From a virus, in the IMG/VR virus record IMGVR_UViG_3300042888_001941, positions 1 through 64,000 of that record: a DNA stretch of 64,000 nucleotides; one strand, written 5' to 3'. Shown here piece after piece: positions 47,772 through 55,586 of the stretch (position 1 is its first letter; each line of letters opens with the position of its first letter). The position numbers and the translations under genes are program-made. Below the pieces are notes generated by a model, which did not search any database, was not told where the DNA came from, and saw only the letters and a list, made by a program, of their open reading frames with translations.

Positions 47772-47990
47772 ATGGCAATGATGTTTGGTGATATTACCCC
47801 AACAACTAAGGATGATGTTTGCGCCATATGCAGCTTCCGCGCTGCGGTTAAGGTTCATTTTAAGCAAGGAAATCTTGTCACGTTTTGTGACCTACACGCG
47901 TTTGTTAACAGCGAGATAATATGGAAAAACGCCCAGGCAGTCTATGACCGCGTGGACGTTTTACCTCCTAGAGAAGAACTAGATAACTAG
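47772..47990 (+). CDS. DUF7455-like zinc protein
   Basis: 72 residues. DVCAICSFRAAVKVHFKQGN and then TFCDLHAF echo the CxxC ... CGHH protein at 25175-25399. Converges on the minus-strand tail gene with a 12-nt overlap. Unknown role. Confidence 0.5.
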   Translation: MAMMFGDITPTTKDDVCAICSFRAAVKVHFKQGNLVTFCDLHAFVNSEIIWKNAQAVYDRVDVLPPREELDN

Positions 47991-48215
47991 TGTTGCTGCT
48001 TCTTCCTCAGTTAAAGGTGTTCCTGCAACAAGCTTAGCCTTTGCAGATTCCTTAAGTGCTGCGAGCTCAGCAGCAGCCTCAGCACGTGCTTCTGCTTCTG
48101 CAAGTGCAGCAGCAGCGTCCTGGTCGCGCTGAGCAATCTCAGCTGATGTAAGAGGAATGATTTGCTGTTCGCCTGTTGAGCAATCAACAACAATCTTTGT
48201 TGGTGTGTCTGACAT
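47979..48215 (-). CDS. Small coiled-coil tail-region protein
   Basis: 78 residues: TKIVVDCSTGEQQIIPLTSA then an Ala/Glu coiled coil. The N-terminal sentence VDCSTGEQ is frequent in small proteins next to phage fibre genes. Last gene of the leftward fibre unit. Confidence 0.6.
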   Translation of the reverse strand: MSDTPTKIVVDCSTGEQQIIPLTSAEIAQRDQDAAAALAEAEARAEAAAELAALKESAKAKLVAGTPLTEEEAATLVI

Positions 48216-48556
48216 TATTCAGTTACCTCGATCCATGATGTTGTGTCTTCATCCCAGGTGTACATCTTGTCATCTTCTGGGCGAGCAACTGGAGCGTCCC
48301 AGTTGCATGTGTCTTCATTCAATACCCAAGACGCATATGGCTTAGGTGGAATGAAAGCATCACGCACGGAGTCGAATGTGTATCCAATTCCTGCGTAGTT
48401 CTTACGGATATTAGCATTGTAAGATGTTTGTACCCAGGTGCCACCAAGACCGAGGTCGTCGGCTAGGTATTCCTGCCCGCGGTTTTCTTGTGCGTCTGGG
48501 ACGACAAGAACACGGGTTACGATGCTGTCTGCATCAATCTCTGCAAAGTGTGCCAT
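48215..48556 (-). CDS. Conserved fibre-associated protein
   Basis: 113 residues: MAHFAEIDADSIVTRVLVVP, GGTWVQTSYNANIRKNYAGI, DAFIPPKPYASWVLNED. A family I know from many aquatic phages beside tail-fibre genes; structural or assembly role presumed. Ribosome site AAGGAGAT. Confidence 0.75.
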   Translation of the reverse strand: MAHFAEIDADSIVTRVLVVPDAQENRGQEYLADDLGLGGTWVQTSYNANIRKNYAGIGYTFDSVRDAFIPPKPYASWVLNEDTCNWDAPVARPEDDKMYTWDEDTTSWIEVTE

Positions 48557-48631
48557 CGTTATAGATCTCCTTGGTTTACGACGTTAGGCTAATAATATCA
48601 CTTATCATTTGCGGTGATACCAGTGATTTTC

Positions 48632-48835
48632 TTACTTTGGATCTAGGTTACCTTCCCCATAGACCACATCGGCGTTAAGAAGCTTCACATCACGCTTGGT
48701 GACGATTCCGCCCTTTTCGTCTAACTGCTTACGCGCGGTGTCCGCGTCGTCCGCAATAATATGGATAAGCATAGTGACCTCATAGCTGAAGCACTGCGTT
48801 ACCTTTTTGTCCTTGATAGGTGTTACCTTTGCCAT
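48632..48835 (-). CDS. Small hypothetical protein
   Basis: 67 residues: FSYEVTMLIHIIADDADTAR then QLDEKGGIVTKRDVKLL. Ferredoxin-like alpha/beta pattern. Ribosome site AAGGGAGAG. Unknown role. Confidence 0.55.
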   Translation of the reverse strand: MAKVTPIKDKKVTQCFSYEVTMLIHIIADDADTARKQLDEKGGIVTKRDVKLLNADVVYGEGNLDPK

Positions 48836-48859
48836 GTCTCTCCCTTGTTAATAGGCATA

Positions 48860-50569
48860 TTAAATCGCGTATCTAATGATTACGATACCAGATCCGCCGG
48901 TGCCTCCTGCAGCTCCATTGTAACCAGCACCACTTCCTCCGCCACCAGTGTTTGGAGTTCCGCTGCTAGAACCGCCGCTTGCTCCACCGCCTAAACCACC
49001 AGTGCTGTTGAAGCTTGGATTCCAACCTCCGTACCCAGCGCCACCACCTGCATAGTAGCGAGTACCGCTAGAGTTTTGTCCAGTTCCAGTCGCTACTCCC
49101 CAAGAAGAGAAGTCAGACGAGCCTATACCACCAGCTCCAGGATAAGAACTTGGTCCGCTGCTCCCTGCTTGGCCAGCTCCACCTGCACCGCCACCGCCAC
49201 CGCCACCACCGTTATTTCCACCGACTCCACCATTGTTTCCTTGTGACGGACTTGTGCTTGGTGTATTACCAGAACCGCCTGTTCCATTTAGACCTGCACC
49301 ACCACCAGAACCACCGCTGCCTCCTGATTCCGTTGCGCTGCTACCACCTTGGCTGTTTCCGCCTCTGCCGCCTCCCGTAGAAGTAATCGTTGAAAATGTT
49401 GAGTCGGTGCCACTTGTAGTAGAAGGTCCACCTGCTCCAACTGTAACTGTATAAGAAGTATTAGATGTTAAAGATAGAGATGAACCTCCTCTAAGTCCAC
49501 CTGCACCACCACCGCCACCGCCACCAGGGGTGTTGCCTGAGTAAGATCGGCCACCTCCGCCACCGCCAGCTACGACGAGAACGTCAGCAGTTATATTTTG
49601 CATAGGTATAAACGTTGCTGTATTAAGAAACACGTGATACCAATAACTTGAGTCTTTGTAAACTCCGCCACCGTTTGCTTTAGCAAGTCCAGTGTATAGT
49701 GCAGCAGTAGATGTAAATGTGTGAATAGTGTAACCACCTGAAGATGTTACATCTCCACCAGTTGCTTTCTGCGTTCCTGAGTAGCGAGCAATTACAATGC
49801 CAGATCCGCCAGCACCGCCAAAGTAGTTTGAACTGCCTTCTTGCCAGTCTCCACCGCCGCCACCACCGCCGGTGTTAGCTGTCCCTGCTGTAGCATTTGT
49901 TAAGTTAGAACCAGCACCAGCTCCACCTCCGCCAGCACCACCCGCTCCACCAGGAGCACTATTTGCTTTTCTTCCTGCTCCGCCACCACCACCTGCATAG
50001 GTTACCGATGAGCCAGAATAAGAGTTTGCTGCGCCATTAGCTCCAGCTCCACCAGCTCTTGTTGTAGCAGCTGTACCAACGCCACCTGCGCCTCCACCAC
50101 CACCACCCATATGATAAGGGCTTCCGCCGTCAACGCCTTTGCCTCCTGCATAACCTTCTACTGGAGTGTAACCTCCCGCGTTTCCTGCGCCACCAGGTCG
50201 GTCCCCACTTTGTGAGCCGCCTCCACCACCGCCAGAACCACCTGCTGCTCCATTTTGGTCAATACCACCACCGCCACCACCACCAGTAGCACTAAAAGTT
50301 GTAATTCCTGAACCAGAAATAGAACTAGTTGAACCACTAACTCCAACAGATTGAAGAGTAGGTCCAGCTGCACCACCTCCGCCAACTGTTACAGTGTACG
50401 AAGTAGACAAGTTAAGATTAACAGCAGTATTTGTTCTAAAACCACCACCACCGCCACCACCTGCAAGACCGCTACCGCCACCTCCACCACCAGCTACAAT
50501 AAGAAAGTCAGTAGACAGCATCATTCTTTGCATAGCTCCATGCGAAGCTGCTGTTCCTAGTATTGGCAT
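48860..50569 (-). CDS. Glycine-rich fibre protein 1
   Basis: 569 residues. N-terminus MPILGTAASHGAMQRM, then two glycine-rich domains, each opening with a (F/V)L(I/V)VAGGGGGG segment and later a VEGYAGG- or SQGNNGG-like turn. They are joined by a beta linker (GGYTIHTFTSTAALY, YWYHVFLNTATFIP). Such glycine-rich repeats can pack as polyglycine-II bundles in phage adhesin tips. Probably receptor-binding. Paralog of the next gene. Confidence 0.75.
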   Translation of the reverse strand: MPILGTAASHGAMQRMMLSTDFLIVAGGGGGGSGLAGGGGGGGFRTNTAVNLNLSTSYTVTVGGGGAAGPTLQSVGVSGSTSSISGSGITTFSATGGGGGGGIDQNGAAGGSGGGGGGSQSGDRPGGAGNAGGYTPVEGYAGGKGVDGGSPYHMGGGGGGAGGVGTAATTRAGGAGANGAANSYSGSSVTYAGGGGGAGRKANSAPGGAGGAGGGGAGAGSNLTNATAGTANTGGGGGGGDWQEGSSNYFGGAGGSGIVIARYSGTQKATGGDVTSSGGYTIHTFTSTAALYTGLAKANGGGVYKDSSYWYHVFLNTATFIPMQNITADVLVVAGGGGGGRSYSGNTPGGGGGGGAGGLRGGSSLSLTSNTSYTVTVGAGGPSTTSGTDSTFSTITSTGGGRGGNSQGGSSATESGGSGGSGGGAGLNGTGGSGNTPSTSPSQGNNGGVGGNNGGGGGGGGAGGAGQAGSSGPSSYPGAGGIGSSDFSSWGVATGTGQNSSGTRYYAGGGAGYGGWNPSFNSTGGLGGGASGGSSSGTPNTGGGGSGAGYNGAAGGTGGSGIVIIRYAI

Positions 50570-50588
50570 CTGTGTCTCCTATTAACTA

Positions 50589-52316
50589 TTAAATTGCATA
50601 CCGAATAATTACAATACCTGATCCACCAGTGCCACCATTTGTTACGCTGCCTGTAGAGCCACCTCCGCCACCACCGCCTGTGTTTGCAGTTCCTGCAGTG
50701 CCTGGGTTGCTTGGTCCACCGCCACCACCTTCACCTCCGCCACCAATTCCACCTACTGCGCCAGGGCGACCGAACTGATCTCCAGCTCCTCCACCACCAG
50801 CAGCAAAGTAGTAGTTACCGCTAGATAAAACACCTTTACCTGTTGCAGCTCCACCAGAGAGTGCAGTGTACGAACCAATACCACCTTGTCCTCCAGTTCC
50901 AGGATAACCAGATGCTCGCACTACGCCAGCTGCTCCAGCACCGCCACCTCCACCACCACAAGTGCCTTCATTAGAAATTGCACCGTTGTTACCTTCAGAA
51001 GGTGAGTATCCACCTGAGTTACCAGTACCAGCTGTTCCAGTGCTGCGAATACCGCCACCAGATCCACCATTACCACCAGGTGAAGCATCTTTACCGTATC
51101 CACCACCAGACGCAGAAAATGAATTAAATGTAGACGCAGTTCCATTGTTCTGGTATGTGCCACCGCTACCAACAGTTACTGTGTAACTAGTCGCGCTCAA
51201 TGACTGCGATGTTGCAGTTCTAAATCCACCCGCTCCTCCGCCTCCACCACCGTTTACACCGCCGCCACCACCACCAGCGATTACTAAGTAATCAGCAGTA
51301 AGTGGCACTGAAGGAACAAAGTTTGCAGTATCAGTAAACACATGATACATATGGCCAGACGCATAAGTAATAGTTCCACCAGTTGCTTTAGCTACAGGCT
51401 CTCCAGCATAAAAAACATCAGATGAAGTAAATGTATGATAAGTGTAGCCACCAGATGAAACTACTGCTCCACCGTACGCTTTCTGTGAACCAGAGTAACG
51501 CGCAATAACAATTCCTGAACCACCTTGGCCACCAGTTCTATCATTAGTGTTCGAGCCAGAGCCACCGCCTCCACCTCCACCAGTATTTACAGTTGCAGCA
51601 GACCCATTAGAGTTAGATCCACCATTACCTCCACCGCCAGCTCCTCCAGAACCAGCTCCTCCAGTTGTCCAACCTCCTCCGCCTCCACCGCCAGCATAAT
51701 ACCCACCTGCGCCAGTTCCAGTTGCACTTGCCCAAGTTGAAGCAGAGTTAGAACCTACACCACCATTTCCACCAAAACCATTTGTTGCGTTACTTCCAGC
51801 GCCACCTGCACCACCACCGCCACCGGCAGTGTTACTTGAATCTCCAGCAGAGTTATCCTGGTATCCACCACCGATACCGCCAGCATAACCTTCTACAGGT
51901 GAGTAAGAACCAGAGTTACCAGTGCCTGCTCCAGTAGTGTACTGTGCTCCGCCACCTGAGCCACCTGAACCACCATTGTTTGCTAAGTCTCCACCACGTC
52001 CACCACCACTTGCAGAATTAGAAATTGAACCACCGATAAAAGATGACGCAGTGCCAGGTGTAGTTCCACCGTTAGGTATTTGTCCAAAGTAACCATAGCC
52101 ACCAGTCCCACCGCCACCAACTGATACTGTGTAACTTCCAGTAGATAAGCTTTGACTTGAAAGTAGACGATATCCGCCCGCTCCGCCACCGCCGCCTTTT
52201 GATCGCGAGTTGTATCCACCGCCACCGCCGCCACCACCTGCAACTACTAGCAGATCAATAGATAAGCCCATTCGGCTCAATGCGCCATGTGATGCTGAGC
52301 TTCCAAGAATTGGCAT
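50589..52316 (-). CDS. Glycine-rich fibre protein 2
   Basis: 575 residues, same plan as its neighbour: MPILGSSASHGALSRM, DLLVVAGGGGGG, a linker (GGYTYHTFTSSDVFY, HMYHVFTDTANFVP) and a second glycine-rich domain. Both end with SGIVIIRYAI. Tandem duplication with diverged loops suggests selection on host recognition. Confidence 0.75.
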   Translation of the reverse strand: MPILGSSASHGALSRMGLSIDLLVVAGGGGGGGGYNSRSKGGGGGAGGYRLLSSQSLSTGSYTVSVGGGGTGGYGYFGQIPNGGTTPGTASSFIGGSISNSASGGGRGGDLANNGGSGGSGGGAQYTTGAGTGNSGSYSPVEGYAGGIGGGYQDNSAGDSSNTAGGGGGAGGAGSNATNGFGGNGGVGSNSASTWASATGTGAGGYYAGGGGGGGWTTGGAGSGGAGGGGNGGSNSNGSAATVNTGGGGGGGSGSNTNDRTGGQGGSGIVIARYSGSQKAYGGAVVSSGGYTYHTFTSSDVFYAGEPVAKATGGTITYASGHMYHVFTDTANFVPSVPLTADYLVIAGGGGGGVNGGGGGGAGGFRTATSQSLSATSYTVTVGSGGTYQNNGTASTFNSFSASGGGYGKDASPGGNGGSGGGIRSTGTAGTGNSGGYSPSEGNNGAISNEGTCGGGGGGAGAAGVVRASGYPGTGGQGGIGSYTALSGGAATGKGVLSSGNYYFAAGGGGAGDQFGRPGAVGGIGGGGEGGGGGPSNPGTAGTANTGGGGGGGSTGSVTNGGTGGSGIVIIRYAI

Positions 52317-52391
52317 TAGGGTATATCCTCACTAAACTATTGTGGCAATTCTATACTAGAAGGGATAAATTGTCTTAGGGAAAAGAAAAGA

Positions 52392-52409
52392 GGGCAGGTT
52401 TCCCTGCCC
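52392..52409 (-). terminator. Intrinsic terminator of the S-layer-like gene
   Basis: GGGCAGG-GAAA-CCTGCCC followed on the minus strand by TCTTTTCTTTTC, 17 nt after the stop codon. Confidence 0.9.
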
Positions 52410-52425
52410 CCTTCCTTAGTGCTAG

Positions 52426-54138
52426 TTAAGCACGGACCTTCTTCTGGATCTTTAGAACCAATCCAGTTAGCGCGGTGATCTGCTTCTTAAGAGAAGCAAT
52501 CATTGCGGTGACATCTGCTGACAACTTAGCAACTGCGTCAGACGCGGCTGTCGCAGCAGCTGTTGCATCATCCGCAGCTTTAGCAGCGGCAAGCGCTGCC
52601 TCGGTTGCTGCATTAGCAGCAATTGCAGCTTCTTCAGAAGCTTTGGTAGCAGCCTTAGCCGCGGTGTTAGAAACAACCGCAGATGCTGTAACGGCAACCT
52701 GTCCAGCTGCTGGAAGTGATGTTCCACCAGTTGCGGTGATTGTTACAGTGTTCTCAGTCAAAGGCATGAATACCTTGTATGACTTTACAGTCTCTGTATC
52801 AGTTGTAACTGATGTGGCTGTAAGAACGTCTGAGCCTGCACCAAATGCATAGGTAGATCCAATTCCACCAGCTGCAAATAGGCTTGCGTGTGTCTTGCCA
52901 GATACTGGAAGACCAGCAGCGTCAAGAACCTGAACCTTGATTGTTGCCGCTTCTCCTGGAAGATACTCAGCCTTGTCGAATGTAAGCTTGACAGTTGCTG
53001 CTGCACCTTCTACGCGAGTAGCTACTGGTGCTGAAACGATTGTTCCTGCTGCGTTCTTAACAACGATTGCAGCTCCACCAGTCTTTACGCCTGTAAGTGT
53101 AAATGTTGCAACGCCATCAACGATTGTTGCTGCTGTGCCTGAATCAGACACTGCTGTAACATCTGATGAATATGCATAAAGTGTTCCAGCTCCAACGGTT
53201 ACGCCAGAAGCGTCCTTAGCAACAGCCTTTACAGTTGTTGCATTAGCGCCAACTGCAATAACAGGCTTAACTGCGGTTGCTGTGATTGAAGCAGCATCTC
53301 CGTAGAATGTTACCTGCTCAGTTGCAATAACTGCACCTGTAAGTGTTGTAAGGGTGATTGTTCCAACTCCAGCAGTTCCATCAGCAAATACGCCAATGTG
53401 GTTGCCTGTAGGAATAACCAACGCGCGGCCAAGGGCAGAGATTGTTGTAGCGTTTGCGCCATAGCCAATCAAGCCTGTTCCTGTAACTGTTGCAAGCATC
53501 GCCTCTGTTGCTGCGCCGCCAGCTGCGTTCTTAGGTGTAACAACGATAACCGCTGCTGCATCTGTTGAGGTAGCCTTTGGAGCGTAGACAGCGTCATCAG
53601 CTGTTGCTGTTGTAACTTCACCACGGTTAAGAATTGAAGTTGTTGTTGAGGCTGCAGGCGTTACGTCCGCTGCCTTCACTGTCACTGTCCAAGCAACTGA
53701 TGGACCAGTTGATGGGCGAGTTGTAATGATTCTTGCCTCGTATGTACCAGCAACTGAAGGCGCTACCAATGATACTGTAAACTTTGCAGTTACGTATCCA
53801 GGGGTGTTAACTGTTGAGTTAACGTCCGCTGAAGCATTGCCAGCGGCAATAGCTACTGTAGCGGTGGTTGTTTCAAGGACTGCAAGTGTTGCAGTCTTGC
53901 CTGCGCCTGTTGGCTGGGTAAACATTGCAGAAAGAACAGTTGCTGTATCAGCCGCTGTCTCTGAGATAAATGACAAGGTAACTACTGCTGTGGCGGTTTC
54001 ACCGGCTGTAATTGAGTCGGTTGCCGAATCAATTGTTAGCGCGGGTCCAATCACAACAGCACTTGTCGGAAGTGCTGACATTACGCCGAAGGACATTGCT
54101 GCAGCAAGCCCCAGGGCAATTTTCTTAAATGAATTCAT
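52426..54138 (-). CDS. Exported S-layer-like protein
   Basis: 570 residues. Signal peptide MNSFKKIALGLAAAMSFGVM ending near TSA-VV. Repeated Ig-like beta domains rich in Ala/Thr/Val fill residues 35-480. An Ala-rich coiled coil (AAKAATKASEEAAIAANAAT) follows, then the ending KKQITALTGLVLKIQKKVRA. The whole plan matches surface-layer-type proteins I associate with acI freshwater actinobacteria, so it was probably taken from a host. It has its own structured leader, AAGGAG site and terminator, so it is an autonomous unit. It could coat the infected cell, mask receptors or be a virion decoration. Confidence 0.7.
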   Translation of the reverse strand: MNSFKKIALGLAAAMSFGVMSALPTSAVVIGPALTIDSATDSITAGETATAVVTLSFISETAADTATVLSAMFTQPTGAGKTATLAVLETTTATVAIAAGNASADVNSTVNTPGYVTAKFTVSLVAPSVAGTYEARIITTRPSTGPSVAWTVTVKAADVTPAASTTTSILNRGEVTTATADDAVYAPKATSTDAAAVIVVTPKNAAGGAATEAMLATVTGTGLIGYGANATTISALGRALVIPTGNHIGVFADGTAGVGTITLTTLTGAVIATEQVTFYGDAASITATAVKPVIAVGANATTVKAVAKDASGVTVGAGTLYAYSSDVTAVSDSGTAATIVDGVATFTLTGVKTGGAAIVVKNAAGTIVSAPVATRVEGAAATVKLTFDKAEYLPGEAATIKVQVLDAAGLPVSGKTHASLFAAGGIGSTYAFGAGSDVLTATSVTTDTETVKSYKVFMPLTENTVTITATGGTSLPAAGQVAVTASAVVSNTAAKAATKASEEAAIAANAATEAALAAAKAADDATAAATAASDAVAKLSADVTAMIASLKKQITALTGLVLKIQKKVRA

Positions 54139-54167
54139 TATTCTCCTTATTTAATCTGCCCAAGGAT

Positions 54168-54247
54168 AGGGACAGACGTAATTGCAGTGCCTTTAGGCAC
54201 ATACCTAACTACCGTTCAGTATCTAGGTGTTTTTGTTCGCAATCCCT
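54168..54247 (-). promoter_or_regulatory. Structured 5' leader of the S-layer-like gene (riboswitch-like)
   Basis: A three-way junction can form. Outer pairs are AGGGA / TCCCT and GATTGC / GCAAT; arms are ACCTA...TAGGT with an inner TACT/GGTA, and GTGCC-TAAA-GGCAC. A -10-like TAGAAT lies upstream near 54275, giving a leader of about 130 nt. I do not recognise a known riboswitch class. Confidence 0.45.
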
Positions 54248-54328
54248 CGCTAATGAAGAGACTACGTATATTCTATCGCAGATGGCACATTGCCACTGAG
54301 CTAGACGTTGTTTGTCAGTGAGCAAATA

Positions 54329-54625
54329 CTATTGAGCTTTCTTGTCAACAGAGTTAAACGCAGAGTTAATTTCCTCTACTGTAAGTTTTCCGTCATCCAT
54401 GAAGCCACGAGCGAGACGCTCTATAACAGTTGCAACACCAAGTGTTCCAGCAAGAATTACTGCCTTGTATGTGCTAATTCCAACAACGGCGCCAGCACCA
54501 ATAACACTAAGGCCTGATGCAGCGAATACTGCGATGATACGAAGTAGGATGTTTTTAATCGCGGTGACAGGGCCAGCGCTTGTTGATACGTCTACGTCGA
54601 GCGCAGATTCTTTCTTTCGAGCCAT
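54329..54625 (-). CDS. Holin-like membrane protein
   Basis: 98 residues. Hydrophobic segments IIAVFAASGLSVIGAGAVVG and AVILAGTLGVATVIERLA are followed by MDDGKLTVEEINSAFNSVDK. This ending is typical of small actinophage membrane proteins annotated as holins. Ribosome site AGGAGAG. Confidence 0.65.
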   Translation of the reverse strand: MARKKESALDVDVSTSAGPVTAIKNILLRIIAVFAASGLSVIGAGAVVGISTYKAVILAGTLGVATVIERLARGFMDDGKLTVEEINSAFNSVDKKAQ

Positions 54626-54702
54626 TGATCTCTCCTAGGGAGTTAGAGGTACACTTCTCTCATGTGCCTCTCCCCAGAAGCAAACCAATCTTATCGCTTT
54701 TA

Positions 54703-54981
54703 TTACGAGGCGATTTCTAGTCCTCGCTTGCGGCGAATAACTCGTCTTTCACGTTCGCTTGTCCCACCCCAGATTCCAAACTCATGATGCTCTATCGCCC
54801 AGTCTAAGCACTCGTCTATAAGGTCGCAGCGACGACATACTGCGCGAACCATCTTAAACTCTTTACCTTGCCCGCCACCTTTTTCTGGGAAAAACAAATC
54901 TGGATCTACGCTAGCGCAGTTAGGAGTTCCTTTATCGTAAAAGGTTGGATATGCTTTTGAGATCTGAATGTCGATAACCAT
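54703..54981 (-). CDS. WhiB-type Fe-S regulator 1
   Basis: 92 residues from MVIDIQISK; TATGGT lies exactly 6 nt upstream, supporting a leaderless start here over a GTG at 55035. Four cluster ligands: NCASVDP, then VCRRCDLIDEC. The turn GIWGGTSERERR and basic tail RRKRG complete the WhiB pattern. Binds a 4Fe-4S cluster and the host sigma factor to tune transcription. Second of a tandem pair. Confidence 0.85.
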   Translation of the reverse strand: MVIDIQISKAYPTFYDKGTPNCASVDPDLFFPEKGGGQGKEFKMVRAVCRRCDLIDECLDWAIEHHEFGIWGGTSERERRVIRRKRGLEIAS

Positions 54982-55036
54982 GGGCGGACCATATACAAAA
55001 CCGTTAGACTTGTAAACTGTAAGTCTTACGTGCACA

Positions 55037-55336
55037 TTAACGGGTGCCAGTAAATCCTTGCTTACGCAATAGGACTAATCTTTCGTCTGCGCCCATTCCT
55101 CCCCAAACTCCGTAGAATTCAGGTACACGTAAAGAATGCTCAAGGCACTGCTGCATTACAGGGCAAGCTTTACATATCTCTATTGCAGCTTTTTCTTTTT
55201 TCTTCTTTTGAACACTTCTTAAGTTGTGCTCTAGGAAGAATATCTCTGGATCTGCTTCTCTGCATGAGCCAAGACTCTGCCATTCCCATTCTTCATAAAT
55301 AGGACGCAGGTTATCTAACTGCGGATTGTGCTTCAT
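55037..55336 (-). CDS. WhiB-type Fe-S regulator 2
   Basis: 99 residues. SCREADPEIFF with ICKACPVMQQC supplies the four Cys; GVWGGMGADERL is the WhiB turn. A Lys run (VQKKKKEKA) is inserted before the Cys triad. Overlaps the FmdB-like gene's stop by 1 nt. Confidence 0.85.
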   Translation of the reverse strand: MKHNPQLDNLRPIYEEWEWQSLGSCREADPEIFFLEHNLRSVQKKKKEKAAIEICKACPVMQQCLEHSLRVPEFYGVWGGMGADERLVLLRKQGFTGTR

Positions 55337-55518
55337 TACCCTCCGGTAGAGAAGAATCCTCTTCCCTTAAATATAGTTGCAGGGGCACTATACACTCGCT
55401 TAAGGCTAGAAGTACACAACTCTTCACCACAATTTAATACATCTGGCTCAGGCTCTGTCATTCCTCGTTCTAGAGTTGTTGAATGTCCTTTTTCACATAT
55501 GTAATCGTAGAATGCCAT
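55336..55518 (-). CDS. FmdB-like small zinc-ribbon protein
   Basis: 60 residues: FYDYICEKGHSTTLERGM, NCGEELC, and FKGRGFFSTGG at the end. This is the FmdB/CxxC zinc-ribbon plan, with the first CxxC reduced to one Cys. Probably a small regulator or assembly factor. Confidence 0.65.
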   Translation of the reverse strand: MAFYDYICEKGHSTTLERGMTEPEPDVLNCGEELCTSSLKRVYSAPATIFKGRGFFSTGG

Positions 55519-55519
55519 A

Positions 55520-55567
55520 TTACTTTCCCTTTGGCTTTGATTTCTTACATCCGCATGTTGCGCACAT
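55520..55567 (-). CDS. 15-residue Cys-rich peptide
   Basis: MCATCGCKKSKPKGK, with AAGGAGC 8 nt before the ATG and the stop overlapping the next gene region. Despite its size the ribosome site and operon position support it. Tiny CxxCxC peptides occur in other actinobacterial and phage genomes; role unknown. Confidence 0.6.
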   Translation of the reverse strand: MCATCGCKKSKPKGK

Positions 55568-55586
55568 ATTATTTGCTCCTTATCCT

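Noticed and set aside
48860-52316. Glycine-rich genes as low-complexity assembly error
   Set aside because: Both have clean starts with MPILG, matching domain order and the same end (SGIVIIRYAI), with differing codons and loops.
54703-55035. GTG at 55035 as start of the first WhiB gene
   Set aside because: No ribosome site; the ATG at 54981 has TATGGT exactly 6 nt upstream and begins closer to the conserved WhiB region.
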